Shown here in pieces: positions 1 through 8,511 of a stretch of 62,706 nucleotides of DNA. Every line of letters begins with the position of its first letter. Position 1 is the stretch's first letter. The notes beneath the pieces were generated by a model that saw only the letters and a program-made list of their open reading frames with translations, was not told where the DNA came from and did no database searches. This DNA comes from Arthrobacter sp. B2a2-09. Lineage in GTDB: Bacteria > Actinomycetota > Actinomycetes > Actinomycetales > Micrococcaceae. The stretch lies in assembly GCF_027587375.1 (NCBI RefSeq), contig NZ_JAMXIC010000028.1:1-62706 (forward strand), read 5' to 3'. The position numbers and the translations under genes are program-made.

Positions 1-270
1 ATCATCGCCCGCGACCAAGGCTGCGCCTTCCCCGACTGCACCATCCCCGCACCCTGGTGCGAAGCCCACCACATCACCTACTGGTCCCACGGCGGAACCA
101 CCGGAACCGACCAGGGCGTCCTGCTCTGCAGCCACCACCACCACGTCATCCACAAAGAACAATGGACCATCACCACGGACTCCGGCGTGCCATGGTTCAA
201 ACCCCCGCCCCACGTCGACCCCCGCCAAACACCCCGACGCAACCACCACTTCAGACCCACCCGGACATAA
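1..270 (+). CDS. HNH endonuclease, DUF222/13E12-repeat family (C-terminal fragment)
   Basis: The reading frame is open from base 1 to a TAA at 268-270, so only the last 89 residues are in the window. It carries a His/Cys-rich HNH core: CAFPDC, then EAHHITYWSHGG, then LLCSHHHHVIH. This is the signature C-terminus of the DUF222 plus HNH proteins that occur in many copies in Arthrobacter and mycobacteria (13E12 repeat family). They are predicted metal-dependent nucleases of unknown physiological role. The gene is convergent with the pgsA1-like gene. Family assignment is firm; activity is only inferred from the HNH motif. Confidence 0.85.
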   Translation: MIARDQGCAFPDCTIPAPWCEAHHITYWSHGGTTGTDQGVLLCSHHHHVIHKEQWTITTDSGVPWFKPPPHVDPRQTPRRNHHFRPTRT

Positions 271-351
271 AGCTGCTATGGCGGTCCGGCCACCGACACG
301 GGGGTTGACCGCCGTCGCGCAAAAGCAGGGCAGGCGCGGGCGAATCACCGC

Positions 352-981
352 TTAGGCGGGCGTCCCGCCGTCGACGTCTGCCATCGCCTGTTCGCGGACG
401 GCCGCCATCCTTTGGACGACTGTGACGCCCGTGGCGGCGGCGAGTACGACAAGGGTCACCAGCAAGACGACGGGGGGCAACCCCAGTCCGGTCAGGCCTG
501 TGACTAGGAGTACCGAGATGAGCCGCTCCGCGCGCTCGGCGATGCCCACATTGGCGTAGAAGCCCAGCGATTCAGCCTTGGCACGGGCGTACGAAACCAC
601 CATTCCGAGCACCAAACAGGCCAGGGACGCAATGGCAATCGCGCTGTTCCCGCCGCCCGTGAAGAACCAGATTGCGACGCCGGCGAAAATGGCGCCGTCT
701 GCCAATCGGTCCAGCGTGGAGTCGAGGAAGTTTCCCCAAGGGCCGCTGCGTCCCTGCTCCCTTGCCATGATGCCGTCTACGACGTCGGACAAAGCGAAGA
801 TGGCGATCAGCAGCGAACCCCACCAGAGCTGGCCCATGGGGTAGAGAATCAGGGCGCCGAGAACTACGCCAGCGGTGCCGATGACGGTAACGGCGTCAGG
901 CGAGACCCCCACCTTGAGCAGGAATCGGGCAAGGGGCGAGAACAGCCCGGTGAAAAACCCGCGGGCGTGCCGATTAAGCAT
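352..981 (-). CDS. pgsA1: Phosphatidylinositol phosphate synthase (CDP-alcohol phosphatidyltransferase, PgsA1 type)
   Basis: A 209-residue integral membrane enzyme. It shows the full CDP-alcohol phosphotransferase signature: D66, D69-G70, A73-R74, G83, D87 and D91 of the D-x2-DG-x2-AR-x8-G-x3-D-x3-D motif. In actinobacteria, members beside thrS and a HIT gene join CDP-diacylglycerol and inositol-1-phosphate to make phosphatidylinositol phosphate, the base of PI mannosides. I chose the ATG at 981 because GGGGAG lies just upstream and the start overlaps the HIT stop by 8 bp, giving a translationally coupled operon. The longer reading frame up to 1104 would overlap the HIT gene by over 100 bp and is unlikely. 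The usual downstream acyltransferase and pimA genes are absent; an HNH gene lies there instead. Confidence 0.88.
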   Translation of the reverse strand: MLNRHARGFFTGLFSPLARFLLKVGVSPDAVTVIGTAGVVLGALILYPMGQLWWGSLLIAIFALSDVVDGIMAREQGRSGPWGNFLDSTLDRLADGAIFAGVAIWFFTGGGNSAIAIASLACLVLGMVVSYARAKAESLGFYANVGIAERAERLISVLLVTGLTGLGLPPVVLLVTLVVLAAATGVTVVQRMAAVREQAMADVDGGTPA

Positions 982-1582
982 CCGTCTCCCCGGACAGATC
1001 CGAATCTTCCGGCCAGGCGTCGGCCACCTGTTGGCGGACCTCGTCAAGGGTCTGGGTGATGGCCTTCGTCTGGGCGATGATCGGGAAGAAGTTTCCGTCC
1101 CCACCCCAGCGCGGAACTACGTGCTGATGGAGGTGGGCGGCGATTCCCGCCCCGCCGGCCACACCTTGGTTCATGCCCAGGTTGAAGCCGCTCGGGTTTG
1201 CCACCTTTCGCAGCACCCGCATTGCGGTCTGCGTGAGCTCCGCCATTTCCGCTGTTTCCTGCACGGTAATGTCCGTGTAGTCCGGAACATGCCGGTACGG
1301 GCACACCAGCAAATGACCAGGGTTGTAAGGGAACAAATTGAGCACCACGTAGCACGTCTTGCCGCGGCGCACGATGAGGGATTCCTTGTCCGTGCGGCTC
1401 GGAGCCACGCAGAACGGGCAGTCGTCCTGATCTTTGAACTGGTTGGGACCGCCCTTGATGTAGGCAAGCCGGTGCGGAGTCCACAGGCGCTGGAAGGCAT
1501 CGGGAACACCTGCCAGGCCGAAGTCGTCAGTCACTTCGGCATCGCCCGGATAGTCAGCTGTCACGCCCGTGTTCTCCTGCAC
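974..1582 (-). CDS. HIT-family protein, probable AP4A phosphorylase
   Basis: About 202 residues with the histidine-triad loop HLHQHVVPRW and an upstream CPFC pair of the kind that binds zinc in this subgroup. Its place between thrS and pgsA1 matches M. tuberculosis Rv2613c, characterised as an AP4A phosphorylase, so cleavage of diadenosine tetraphosphate is the likely role. Threonyl-tRNA synthetase can make AP4A as a side product, which may explain the pairing (inference). Two GTG starts are possible. The one at 1582 has GGCAGGA upstream; a second, six codons in at 1564, has AGGAG nine bases upstream. The first is used here. Confidence 0.85.
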   Translation of the reverse strand: MQENTGVTADYPGDAEVTDDFGLAGVPDAFQRLWTPHRLAYIKGGPNQFKDQDDCPFCVAPSRTDKESLIVRRGKTCYVVLNLFPYNPGHLLVCPYRHVPDYTDITVQETAEMAELTQTAMRVLRKVANPSGFNLGMNQGVAGGAGIAAHLHQHVVPRWGGDGNFFPIIAQTKAITQTLDEVRQQVADAWPEDSDLSGETDA

Positions 1583-1612
1583 TGTTTCCTGCCCCCCGCG
1601 GTGTCCGACTCG

Positions 1613-3622
1613 TCAGCTCTCGCGGTTCTTGACGGCGTCCACAATCCTTCGGACGGCCTCGGCAACGGGCACACCGTTGTCTTGGCTGCCATCACGGAAG
1701 CGGAACGACACGGCACCGGCCTCTGCGTCCTCTCCGCCGGCAATAAGGACGAAGGGAATCTTGTCCTTGCTCGCAGTGCGGATCTTCTTCGGGAAGCGGT
1801 CCGAGGAAATGTCCACCTCGGCACGGATGCCCGCGGCCTTGAGCTGGCCAACGACGTCGAACATGTAGTCGTTGAACGCCTCCGCCACCGGAATGCCAAC
1901 CACCTGCACGGGCGAAAGCCAGGCGGGGAAGGCCCCTGCGTAGTGTTCGGTGAGTACGCCCATGAAACGCTCCACGGAGCCGAACAAAGCACGGTGGATC
2001 ATGACCGGACGCTGGCGGGTGCCGTCGGCGGCCTGGAACTCCAGCTCGAACCGCTCAGGCAGGTTGAAGTCCAGCTGGATGGTGGACATCTGCCAGGTGC
2101 GGCCCAGCGCGTCCTTGGCCTGCACCGAGATCTTGGGACCGTAGAAAGCGGCTCCACCTGGATCCGGAACCAGTTCCAGCCCCGAGGCCTCAGCTACTTC
2201 GGCCAAGGTACGGGTGGCTTCCTCCCAGGCGGCGTCCTCTCCAACGAACTTGTCTTCGTTCTTGGTGGACAGTTCAAGGTAGAAGTCGTCCAGTCCGTAG
2301 TCCTTGAGCAGGCCGAGGACGAAGTTCAGGGTGGTGGTGAGCTCGTCCTTCATCTGCTCGCGGGTGCAGTAGATGTGGGCGTCGTCCTGTGTCATGCCGC
2401 GCACTCGGGTCAGCCCATGGACAACGCCGGACTTCTCGTAGCGGTACACAGAGCCGAATTCGAAGAGCCGAAGGGGCAGTTCCCGGTAGGAGCGGCCGCG
2501 TGAACGGAAGATGAGGTTGTGCATGGGGCAGTTCATCGGCTTCAGGTAGTAGTCCTGGCCGGGCTTGCGCACGGTGCCGTCGTCGTTCAATTCCGCGTCG
2601 ATGTGCATCGCCGGGAACATGCCTTCCTTGTACCAGTCAAGGTGGCCGGAAACTTCGTAGAGGTGTCCCTTGGTGATGTGCGGGGTGTAGACGAACTCGT
2701 ATCCGGCGTCCACGTGACGCTGGCGCGAATAGTCCTCCATCGCCTTGCGGATAATCCCGCCCTTGGGGTGGAACACCGGCAGGCCGGAACCCAGCTCATC
2801 CGGGAAGGAAAACAGGTCCAGCTCTGCGCCAAGCTTGCGGTGATCGCGGCGCTCGGCCTCGGCGATGCGCTCTTGGTAGGCCTTCAGCGCGTCCTTGGTG
2901 GGCCAGGCGGTGCCGTAGATACGCTGCAGCTGCTGGTTGTTCTGGTTGCCCAGCCAGTATGCCGCCGAGGAGCGGGTCAGGGCGAAGGCGTTCGAGATCA
3001 GTTTGGTGTTGGGCAGGTGCGGGCCGCGGCAAAGATCGCACCAGACGCTGTCACCGCTCTTGCGGTCCACGTTGTCGTAGATGGTGATGTCCCCGGCGCC
3101 CACCTCGACGTTGACGCCCTCGCCGGCGTCGGCGGCGTCGTTCTTCTTGCCCAACAGTTCCAGCTTGTAGGGCTCGCCCTTCATGGCTTCGCGGGCTTCG
3201 TCTTCGGTGACGACGCGGCGCACGAACTTCTGGTTCTGGTTGATGATCTTCTGCATCATCTTTTCGAGCTGGCGCAGGTCTTCGGGAGTGAAGGGCTCGG
3301 CGACGTCGAAGTCGAAGTAGAAGCCGTCAGTGATGTAGGGGCCGATTCCGAGTTTGGCGTCCGGACGAAGCTGCTGCACGGCCTGGGCCATGACGTGTGC
3401 GGTGGAGTGGCGCAGGACGTTCAGGCCGTCCGGCGAGTCGATGGTGATGCCTTCAACCTGGGCGCCCTCGGGCAGCACTTGGTCAAGGTCCTTGAGTTCG
3501 CCGTCGACACGGGCCACTACGACGTCGCGGCGCTCAAAGAAGAGTTCCGCGCCGGTGGTCCCTTCCGTCACCTTGGTCTCTTCGCCATCGACGATGAGGG
3601 TGATCTGCTGGGCATCTGACAC
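1613..3622 (-). CDS. thrS: Threonyl-tRNA synthetase
   Basis: A 669-residue class II aminoacyl-tRNA synthetase that charges tRNA-Thr in the cytoplasm. The order is an N-terminal TGS domain, an editing domain with HSTAH and the later zinc-site residues, the class II catalytic core with KPMNCPMHNLIF (motif 2 region, catalytic zinc Cys) and HRALFGSVERF (motif 3), then a C-terminal anticodon-binding domain ending near position 1613. Length is as expected. The start is GTG at 3622 with AGGAG six bases upstream. Only 30 bp separate it from the HIT gene, so the three genes read as one operon. I saw no T-box leader in the 197 bp upstream. Confidence 0.97.
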   Translation of the reverse strand: MSDAQQITLIVDGEETKVTEGTTGAELFFERRDVVVARVDGELKDLDQVLPEGAQVEGITIDSPDGLNVLRHSTAHVMAQAVQQLRPDAKLGIGPYITDGFYFDFDVAEPFTPEDLRQLEKMMQKIINQNQKFVRRVVTEDEAREAMKGEPYKLELLGKKNDAADAGEGVNVEVGAGDITIYDNVDRKSGDSVWCDLCRGPHLPNTKLISNAFALTRSSAAYWLGNQNNQQLQRIYGTAWPTKDALKAYQERIAEAERRDHRKLGAELDLFSFPDELGSGLPVFHPKGGIIRKAMEDYSRQRHVDAGYEFVYTPHITKGHLYEVSGHLDWYKEGMFPAMHIDAELNDDGTVRKPGQDYYLKPMNCPMHNLIFRSRGRSYRELPLRLFEFGSVYRYEKSGVVHGLTRVRGMTQDDAHIYCTREQMKDELTTTLNFVLGLLKDYGLDDFYLELSTKNEDKFVGEDAAWEEATRTLAEVAEASGLELVPDPGGAAFYGPKISVQAKDALGRTWQMSTIQLDFNLPERFELEFQAADGTRQRPVMIHRALFGSVERFMGVLTEHYAGAFPAWLSPVQVVGIPVAEAFNDYMFDVVGQLKAAGIRAEVDISSDRFPKKIRTASKDKIPFVLIAGGEDAEAGAVSFRFRDGSQDNGVPVAEAVRRIVDAVKNRES

Positions 3623-3819
3623 GGGTGTCTCCTGTTCATTGATAAGGCTTCATAGCTTGTGGCGTACGGGGACCACAGCCAGCCATCGTCCATCGTATCC
3701 GCTCAAGCAGGGGCAGCCAAAGCAGGCACGGGCGTGCCGTTTCCTGGCCTGCACACCAATGCTTAGTCGGCGGTGGCCCTTGAGTTCGGCCCTACTGAAT
3801 CTTGTCGCGGAATGGGCGG

Positions 3820-5418
3820 TCAGGGCTTGGCCTGCAGCAATGCCAGGAGAGCGCTCCCGTCCGGACTGCCCAGGCCCGTGCAGGGATCCCAGCCGGTCCC
3901 GGCATGGTAGCTTCCGTTCGAGCCGGTAGTGATGTCGTGGAAGCCCGACGCCGGTTGGGTGCCGTTTTGGTAGAGCAGTGGCTGGATCAGGCCGAATTGC
4001 CTGTTGGTTGCCTGGGCGAGCCGGGCGATCAGAGCCGCCCAGAGCGGGGCCACCGCACTGGTTCCGCCGATCACCATGTCTTTCCCGTCGACGCGCACCT
4101 GGTAGCCGGTCTGCGGGTCTGCGACACCGCTGACGTCGGGCACGCCCCTTCCGGCCTTCTTGGGCGCAGGCTTGTGCTTGGCGTGTCCAGAGATGCCCGA
4201 TTGCCAGGACGGAACCGGAAAGACGTCGCTGTATCCTCCGCCGGTAGCCGAGTTGGGGCCGTCGTTCCAGACAGTTTCCGCGTTGATGACACCTGTCGCG
4301 GTGTCTGCTTGAAGGCGGGTTCCGCCACAGGCCAGCACGTGAGGGCTCGACGCCGGGAAATCGGCGTGATCCTTGTTGTCCGTTGCGCCGTCCGCACTGC
4401 CGTTGTCCCCGGCTGCGGCTGTCACCGTCACTCCGAGGGCCGCAGCGTCGGCCATGGCTTGGTCGAAGGCCGTCCGGGCTTGGGCGGTCCAGGCGTCTTC
4501 GCTCTGGCCCCAACTGATGCTGATCGCGGCTGGGGCGGGGTTTGCATGGGAGGCTGCGACAATCGTGTCCAGGAACCCGGCGTCGGTATTGGGAGCGAAA
4601 TAGACCACAATGTTGGCCTTTGGCGCCAAGGCGCCGACCACTTCGATATCGAGCAGGACTTCCCCGTCGGCGCCCGCCGGATCCTGCCCCGGCTGGTTGG
4701 CCCCGCCGTCGACTCCCACTGCGGAGATGTTCGGCGTGGCGATACCAAGGCCCTGGAAGTAAGTGTCAAGGTCTTGCTGCCCGAACCCGCCGCCCAGCTC
4801 GAGGATGGCTACGGTTTGGCCGGTCCCGTCAGTTCCCTCGGGGAAGTTGTAGATCTTTCCCAGCTGGGGCGGGGTGTAGCTGGTACCGGCCGCGGCCAGC
4901 GGAATGACGCGGAATTGGGCCCGGGCCTGCGGCCGGTCGTCAAGGCCGAGGACGGCAACTACGACGCCGTCGAGGGCTGCAGGTACTTGGAGCTCTCCGG
5001 TGCGATGCCGGTGGGTGACAGCGGCGCCGTCCGGGCTGCGGCTCGTCAGCTCGTCAAGGGACGTCCCGAATATGCTGCTCATCCGCTCGACAGTTCCAGC
5101 CAGCCGAATCCTGCGGCTGGCTGCGTCCTGCTCCACAACGTCGAGACCTAGGTTCGCGAAAGTCTGTACAGCCAGATCCAGGTCTGCGGCCGATGCGCCG
5201 TATCGGGATGCCAGTTCGTCCCGCGAAAGCGCTGCGGACGGAACTTCGGTCATTTCTTCCTGGCGCCTCAGGATTACCGTCGCCTCGATCCGGCGGGAAG
5301 GATCAACGGGACCGAGAATGTCCCGGACGCCCGGAGCGGGAGCCCTCTCTGATCCTGGCAGCGGAACGCTTTGCGTTTGCTGGGGGTTTGAACTTTCGGG
5401 GCTGCTCTGATTCGACAC
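3820..5418 (-). CDS. Sedolisin-type serine-carboxyl protease (peptidase family S53)
   Basis: A 532-residue kumamolisin-like protease. Residues 40-160 form the pro-kumamolisin activation domain. The catalytic domain shows GEVLLDIEV (E253 and D257 of the triad), the oxyanion aspartate in AAAGDNGS (D338), and GGTSAVAPLWAAL with the nucleophile S454. A C-terminal calcium site is indicated by HDITTGSNG...GTGWDPCTGLG. All catalytic residues are intact, so an acid-active endopeptidase that matures by removing its own propeptide is likely. The start is GTG at 5418 because AGGAG lies just upstream; the upstream in-frame ATG at 5475 has no such site. No classical signal peptide is visible at this start, which fits some kumamolisins, so the export route is unclear. 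Confidence 0.92.
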   Translation of the reverse strand: MSNQSSPESSNPQQTQSVPLPGSERAPAPGVRDILGPVDPSRRIEATVILRRQEEMTEVPSAALSRDELASRYGASAADLDLAVQTFANLGLDVVEQDAASRRIRLAGTVERMSSIFGTSLDELTSRSPDGAAVTHRHRTGELQVPAALDGVVVAVLGLDDRPQARAQFRVIPLAAAGTSYTPPQLGKIYNFPEGTDGTGQTVAILELGGGFGQQDLDTYFQGLGIATPNISAVGVDGGANQPGQDPAGADGEVLLDIEVVGALAPKANIVVYFAPNTDAGFLDTIVAASHANPAPAAISISWGQSEDAWTAQARTAFDQAMADAAALGVTVTAAAGDNGSADGATDNKDHADFPASSPHVLACGGTRLQADTATGVINAETVWNDGPNSATGGGYSDVFPVPSWQSGISGHAKHKPAPKKAGRGVPDVSGVADPQTGYQVRVDGKDMVIGGTSAVAPLWAALIARLAQATNRQFGLIQPLLYQNGTQPASGFHDITTGSNGSYHAGTGWDPCTGLGSPDGSALLALLQAKP

Positions 5419-5843
5419 TTTTTCTCCTATCGTCGTGCCGCGGTGACAGACTCCGTCCGCGGCCGAACACGGCACCTTTGTGCACTGTTAAAAGGATTCG
5501 GGTTGTCATACGTCCCGGTTTTGGGCGATGCATCGTTCGGGTTGGCGTGGAACGCAATGGCTTGGGACGGCCAGTCCCACCAGCGCCGGGGTGCCGGTTC
5601 CGCGCGCCATCGCATCGCCTTTTGGCTCTTCTGCTCGCCATGAGGAGACCTCTCTCGGCCTGGCAGTGAGGACCGTAGCCGGCCCTACTTGAGATTATGC
5701 CCCCGGACGCGAGCGGGAACCATGCCTTTAGTAATGATGGCCAACGAAGGGCTTGGGCACGGCGGCCACCCGCGGTAGCGTGGGGCCTTGGCGGGCCATG
5801 CGACTACAGCGGCCGGCGCTGCGGCGAGTCAAAGGAGCGAACC
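5419..5843. other. Intergenic region between the S53 protease and gadB
   Basis: This 425-bp gap separates two divergent genes and must hold both promoters. I could not assign convincing -35/-10 pairs. Short reading frames occur (for example 5443-5643 plus) but have no ribosome site and no recognisable sequence. An AAAGGAG ribosome-binding sequence for gadB lies at 5831-5837. Confidence 0.4.
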
Positions 5844-7244
5844 ATCAATAGGTCACACCGAACATCAGCCCATGAACCCGACACTGCAGTTGAGCTGAAT
5901 CCGGTGTTCAGCCGACCGGGAGAATCCAGTATTTTTCCACGGTTCACCATTCCGGACGGGGAGTCCCTCCCTTCGACTGCCTATCAGGTTGTCCACGACG
6001 AAGCCATGTTGGACGGCAACTCCCGCCTGAACCTGGCCACGTTCGTTGGAACGTGGATGGAACCGGAAGCGTCGAAACTGTACGCCGAGACGTTCGACAA
6101 GAACATGATCGACAAGGACGAATACCCCCAGACGGCCTTGATCGAGACCCGCTGCTGGCGGATGCTCGCAGACTTGTGGAACGCACCCGATCCCGCCAAG
6201 TCCGTCGGCACCTCCACGATCGGTTCCTCGGAGGCCTGCATGCTGGGCGGCCTGGCCTTGAAGCGTCGCTGGCAGCACGCGCGGCGGGCGGCCGGCCTCC
6301 CGACAGACAAACCAAACCTGGTCCTCAGCTCGGCCGTGCAGGTGTGCTGGGAGAAATTCTGTAACTACTGGGACGTGGAAGCCCGGTACGTTCCTGTATC
6401 AAAGGAACACCAAGTGCTGGACGGCTACGAGCTGGACAAGTACGTGGACGAGAACACCATTGGCGTTGTAGCCATCATGGGCGTGACCTACACGGGGGCC
6501 TACGAACCCGTGGAAAAGATCTCGGCGGCGCTGGACGAAATCCAGGAAAAGCACGGCTTTGATGTTCCGATCCACGTCGACGGCGCCTCCGGTGCCATGG
6601 TGGCGCCCTTCCTGCAGCGCGAGACTGTCTGGGACTTCCGCCTGCCGCGGGTTGCCTCGATCAACACATCCGGCCACAAGTACGGCCTGGTTTATCCCGG
6701 CCTTGGCTGGATCATCTGGCGTGACGAGCAAGCGCTCCCCGAGGACTTGATCTTCCATGTCAGCTACCTGGGTGGGAACATGCCCAGTTTTGCCCTGAAC
6801 TTCTCACGGCCCGGCGCCCAGGTGCTCCTTCAGTACTACCTGTTCCTTCGGCTCGGATACGAGGGATACAAGTCCGTTCAGGCAACCTCCCAGGACGTGG
6901 CGCTCTACCTCTCCGGTGAAATAGGGGCGATGGAGTCGTTTACCTTGTGGAGCGACGGATCGGACATTCCGGTCTTTGCCTGGCAACTCGCCGACGGCTA
7001 CACGGAGAAGTGGAACCTCCACCACTTGTCCGAACGGCTGCGGATGAATGGATGGCTCGTCCCCGCCTACCCCATGCCGGAGGGACTGAGCGAGATCACT
7101 GTCCAACGGATCGTTGTCCGCAACGGTTTCACTCGCGACCTCGCCTCCAGTTTCCTGGCGGATCTCAAGAAGGAAGTCGCCTACTTGGACGGCCTCACTG
7201 CACCGATGCCCGCCGGTGGGCAAACCCAGGCGTTCCACCACTAG
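5844..7244 (+). CDS. gadB: Glutamate decarboxylase (PLP-dependent, group II)
   Basis: Decarboxylates glutamate to GABA and consumes a proton, a classic acid-resistance reaction. The protein matches the GadB family from ELNPVFSRPG onward, with the PLP lysine in SINTSGHKYGLVYPG and IHVDGASGAMVAPF for cofactor contacts. No in-frame ATG, GTG or TTG lies near the start of homology. The reading frame is open back to an ATG at 5697, but that would add about 49 low-complexity residues. A strong AAAGGAG (5831-5837) is followed after six bases by an in-frame ATC at 5844. Starting there gives 466 residues, the length of the E. coli enzyme. I therefore mark an ATC start, which could instead reflect an ATG changed by mutation or base-call error. 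A glutamine amidotransferase follows 42 bp downstream. Confidence 0.93.
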   Translation: MNRSHRTSAHEPDTAVELNPVFSRPGESSIFPRFTIPDGESLPSTAYQVVHDEAMLDGNSRLNLATFVGTWMEPEASKLYAETFDKNMIDKDEYPQTALIETRCWRMLADLWNAPDPAKSVGTSTIGSSEACMLGGLALKRRWQHARRAAGLPTDKPNLVLSSAVQVCWEKFCNYWDVEARYVPVSKEHQVLDGYELDKYVDENTIGVVAIMGVTYTGAYEPVEKISAALDEIQEKHGFDVPIHVDGASGAMVAPFLQRETVWDFRLPRVASINTSGHKYGLVYPGLGWIIWRDEQALPEDLIFHVSYLGGNMPSFALNFSRPGAQVLLQYYLFLRLGYEGYKSVQATSQDVALYLSGEIGAMESFTLWSDGSDIPVFAWQLADGYTEKWNLHHLSERLRMNGWLVPAYPMPEGLSEITVQRIVVRNGFTRDLASSFLADLKKEVAYLDGLTAPMPAGGQTQAFHH

Positions 7245-7286
7245 CCAGCAGCTTCACGTAAGCCGCTTCAAGGAAGGATGCGTGCC

Positions 7287-8153
7287 ATGTGCCGATTGTT
7301 CGGCTTGCATGCCGGTTCGCAAGCAGTCCGGGCCACTTTTTGGCTTTTGGACGCACCGGACAGCCTCGCTGACCAGAGCCGGCGCGAGCCCGACGGCGCC
7401 GGCATAGGCACCTTTGACGGTGACGGTAAGGCCCACGTGGCCAAACAGCCGCTCGCCGCATGGGAGGACCACGCCTTCGCGCGTGAGGCCAGGGTCCTGA
7501 AGAGCACGACGTTCCTGGCCCATGTGCGGTATGCCAGCACCGGTGCGCACACCATGGTCAACACGCACCCGTTCGAGCAGGACGGGCGGTTGTTAGCCCA
7601 CAACGGCGCCTTCGGCGATCTTGAACGGCTGGATCGGCGGCTGGCTGAGTTCGGAGTTGCGGATCTGGTGGAGGGCCAGACCGACAGCGAGCGCCTCTTC
7701 GCGCTGATCACTGCGGAGAGCAGACGAGCAGATGGCGACGTCGGTGAAAGTATCACACAAGCGATCAGCTGGATCGCCAAGGAGCTTCCAGTGTTCAGCT
7801 TGAACCTCATCCTGACGACGGCGAGCGACCTTTGGGCAGTCAGGTTTCCGGACACGCATGAGTTGCACATCCTGGAACGCTTGCCTGCCCGCTCCGACGA
7901 GGCGGCTCCCCTCGACGCACGGAGCCCCCGCATCCGCGCGCATAGCAAGGATCTGGCCCGTTCCGGCCACGTCCTCATCGCCACCGAACCGATGGATGAC
8001 AATCCGGAGTGGAGTGAGCTGCCCGCCGGAGCACTGGTCCACGTCAATCCGGACTTAGGCGTGACTACCAGCTACCCTTTCCCGGAGGCGCCGACACATC
8101 CGCTCACGCTGTCCGATCTCTCCCCTTCCGCCGCCGCATCCCAGAAGCCATGA
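7287..8153 (+). CDS. Class II glutamine amidotransferase (YafJ/EgtC-like Ntn hydrolase)
   Basis: A 288-residue protein beginning MCRLFG, so removal of Met exposes Cys as the N-terminal nucleophile typical of class II glutamine amidotransferases. Other supporting residues are RREPDGAGIG, HVRYAST (Arg and His of the glutamine site) and LLAHNGAFGD. The ATG at 7287 is chosen over the one at 7278 because it has AAGGAAGG nine bases upstream and places Cys at position 2. There is no synthase domain, as in YafJ and EgtC, so the acceptor is unknown. It lies 42 bp after gadB. Release of glutamate from glutamine or a gamma-glutamyl compound to feed GadB is possible but unproven. Confidence 0.85.
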   Translation: MCRLFGLHAGSQAVRATFWLLDAPDSLADQSRREPDGAGIGTFDGDGKAHVAKQPLAAWEDHAFAREARVLKSTTFLAHVRYASTGAHTMVNTHPFEQDGRLLAHNGAFGDLERLDRRLAEFGVADLVEGQTDSERLFALITAESRRADGDVGESITQAISWIAKELPVFSLNLILTTASDLWAVRFPDTHELHILERLPARSDEAAPLDARSPRIRAHSKDLARSGHVLIATEPMDDNPEWSELPAGALVHVNPDLGVTTSYPFPEAPTHPLTLSDLSPSAAASQKP

Positions 8154-8242
8154 TCCTCGAAGACAATGCCGCCGTCGGCGTCATACCCTGAACGCCGCGT
8201 GTTCAGCGCGTCCACGCACCCCGCCGCACATAAGATCGATCC

Positions 8243-8395
8243 ATGACCGCTGAAGTCGAATCCGAAACCGCCTTCGTCCCGGCCGTGCAACTGGACGGAC
8301 AAATGAGCATCAACGACGTCCTGCTTGAGTTGGGGCGGGAACCTGTGGTGTATCCGTCCGCGAACGCCGACGCCGGAGATTTCCACATTTTCTAG
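8243..8395 (+). CDS. Short hypothetical protein (50 aa)
   Basis: An ATG at 8243 opens a 50-residue frame ending in TAG at 8393-8395. The peptide is acidic at the start and contains INDVLLELG; I do not recognise a family. It lies between the amidotransferase and the regulator gene and has no strong ribosome site. It may be a real small protein or the 5' remnant of a decayed gene, since the following 100 bp contain no continuation. Low confidence. Confidence 0.3.
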   Translation: MTAEVESETAFVPAVQLDGQMSINDVLLELGREPVVYPSANADAGDFHIF

Positions 8396-8511
8396 GACGA
8401 CGCCGGGTCTCGGACGACGCCGGGGCCATCACCGCTGCTGGGGAATGTCCGCTGATAGAGGTACTGGCAGGGACTCCCTTCCGGCGCAGAAATGTCACTA
8501 TCGTTGATCGC

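Noticed and set aside
875..2503. 542-codon plus-strand frame opposite thrS and the HIT gene
   Set aside because: It lies wholly antisense to conserved genes, has no recognisable motif, and long antisense frames are expected at this GC content.
3623..3819. T-box or other riboswitch before thrS
   Set aside because: Neither the T-box consensus nor a specifier stem was found in the 197 bp; only an ordinary ribosome site is visible.
5443..5643. 66-codon plus-strand frame in the S53-gadB gap
   Set aside because: No ribosome site, no recognisable motif, and unlike the neighbouring genes in composition.
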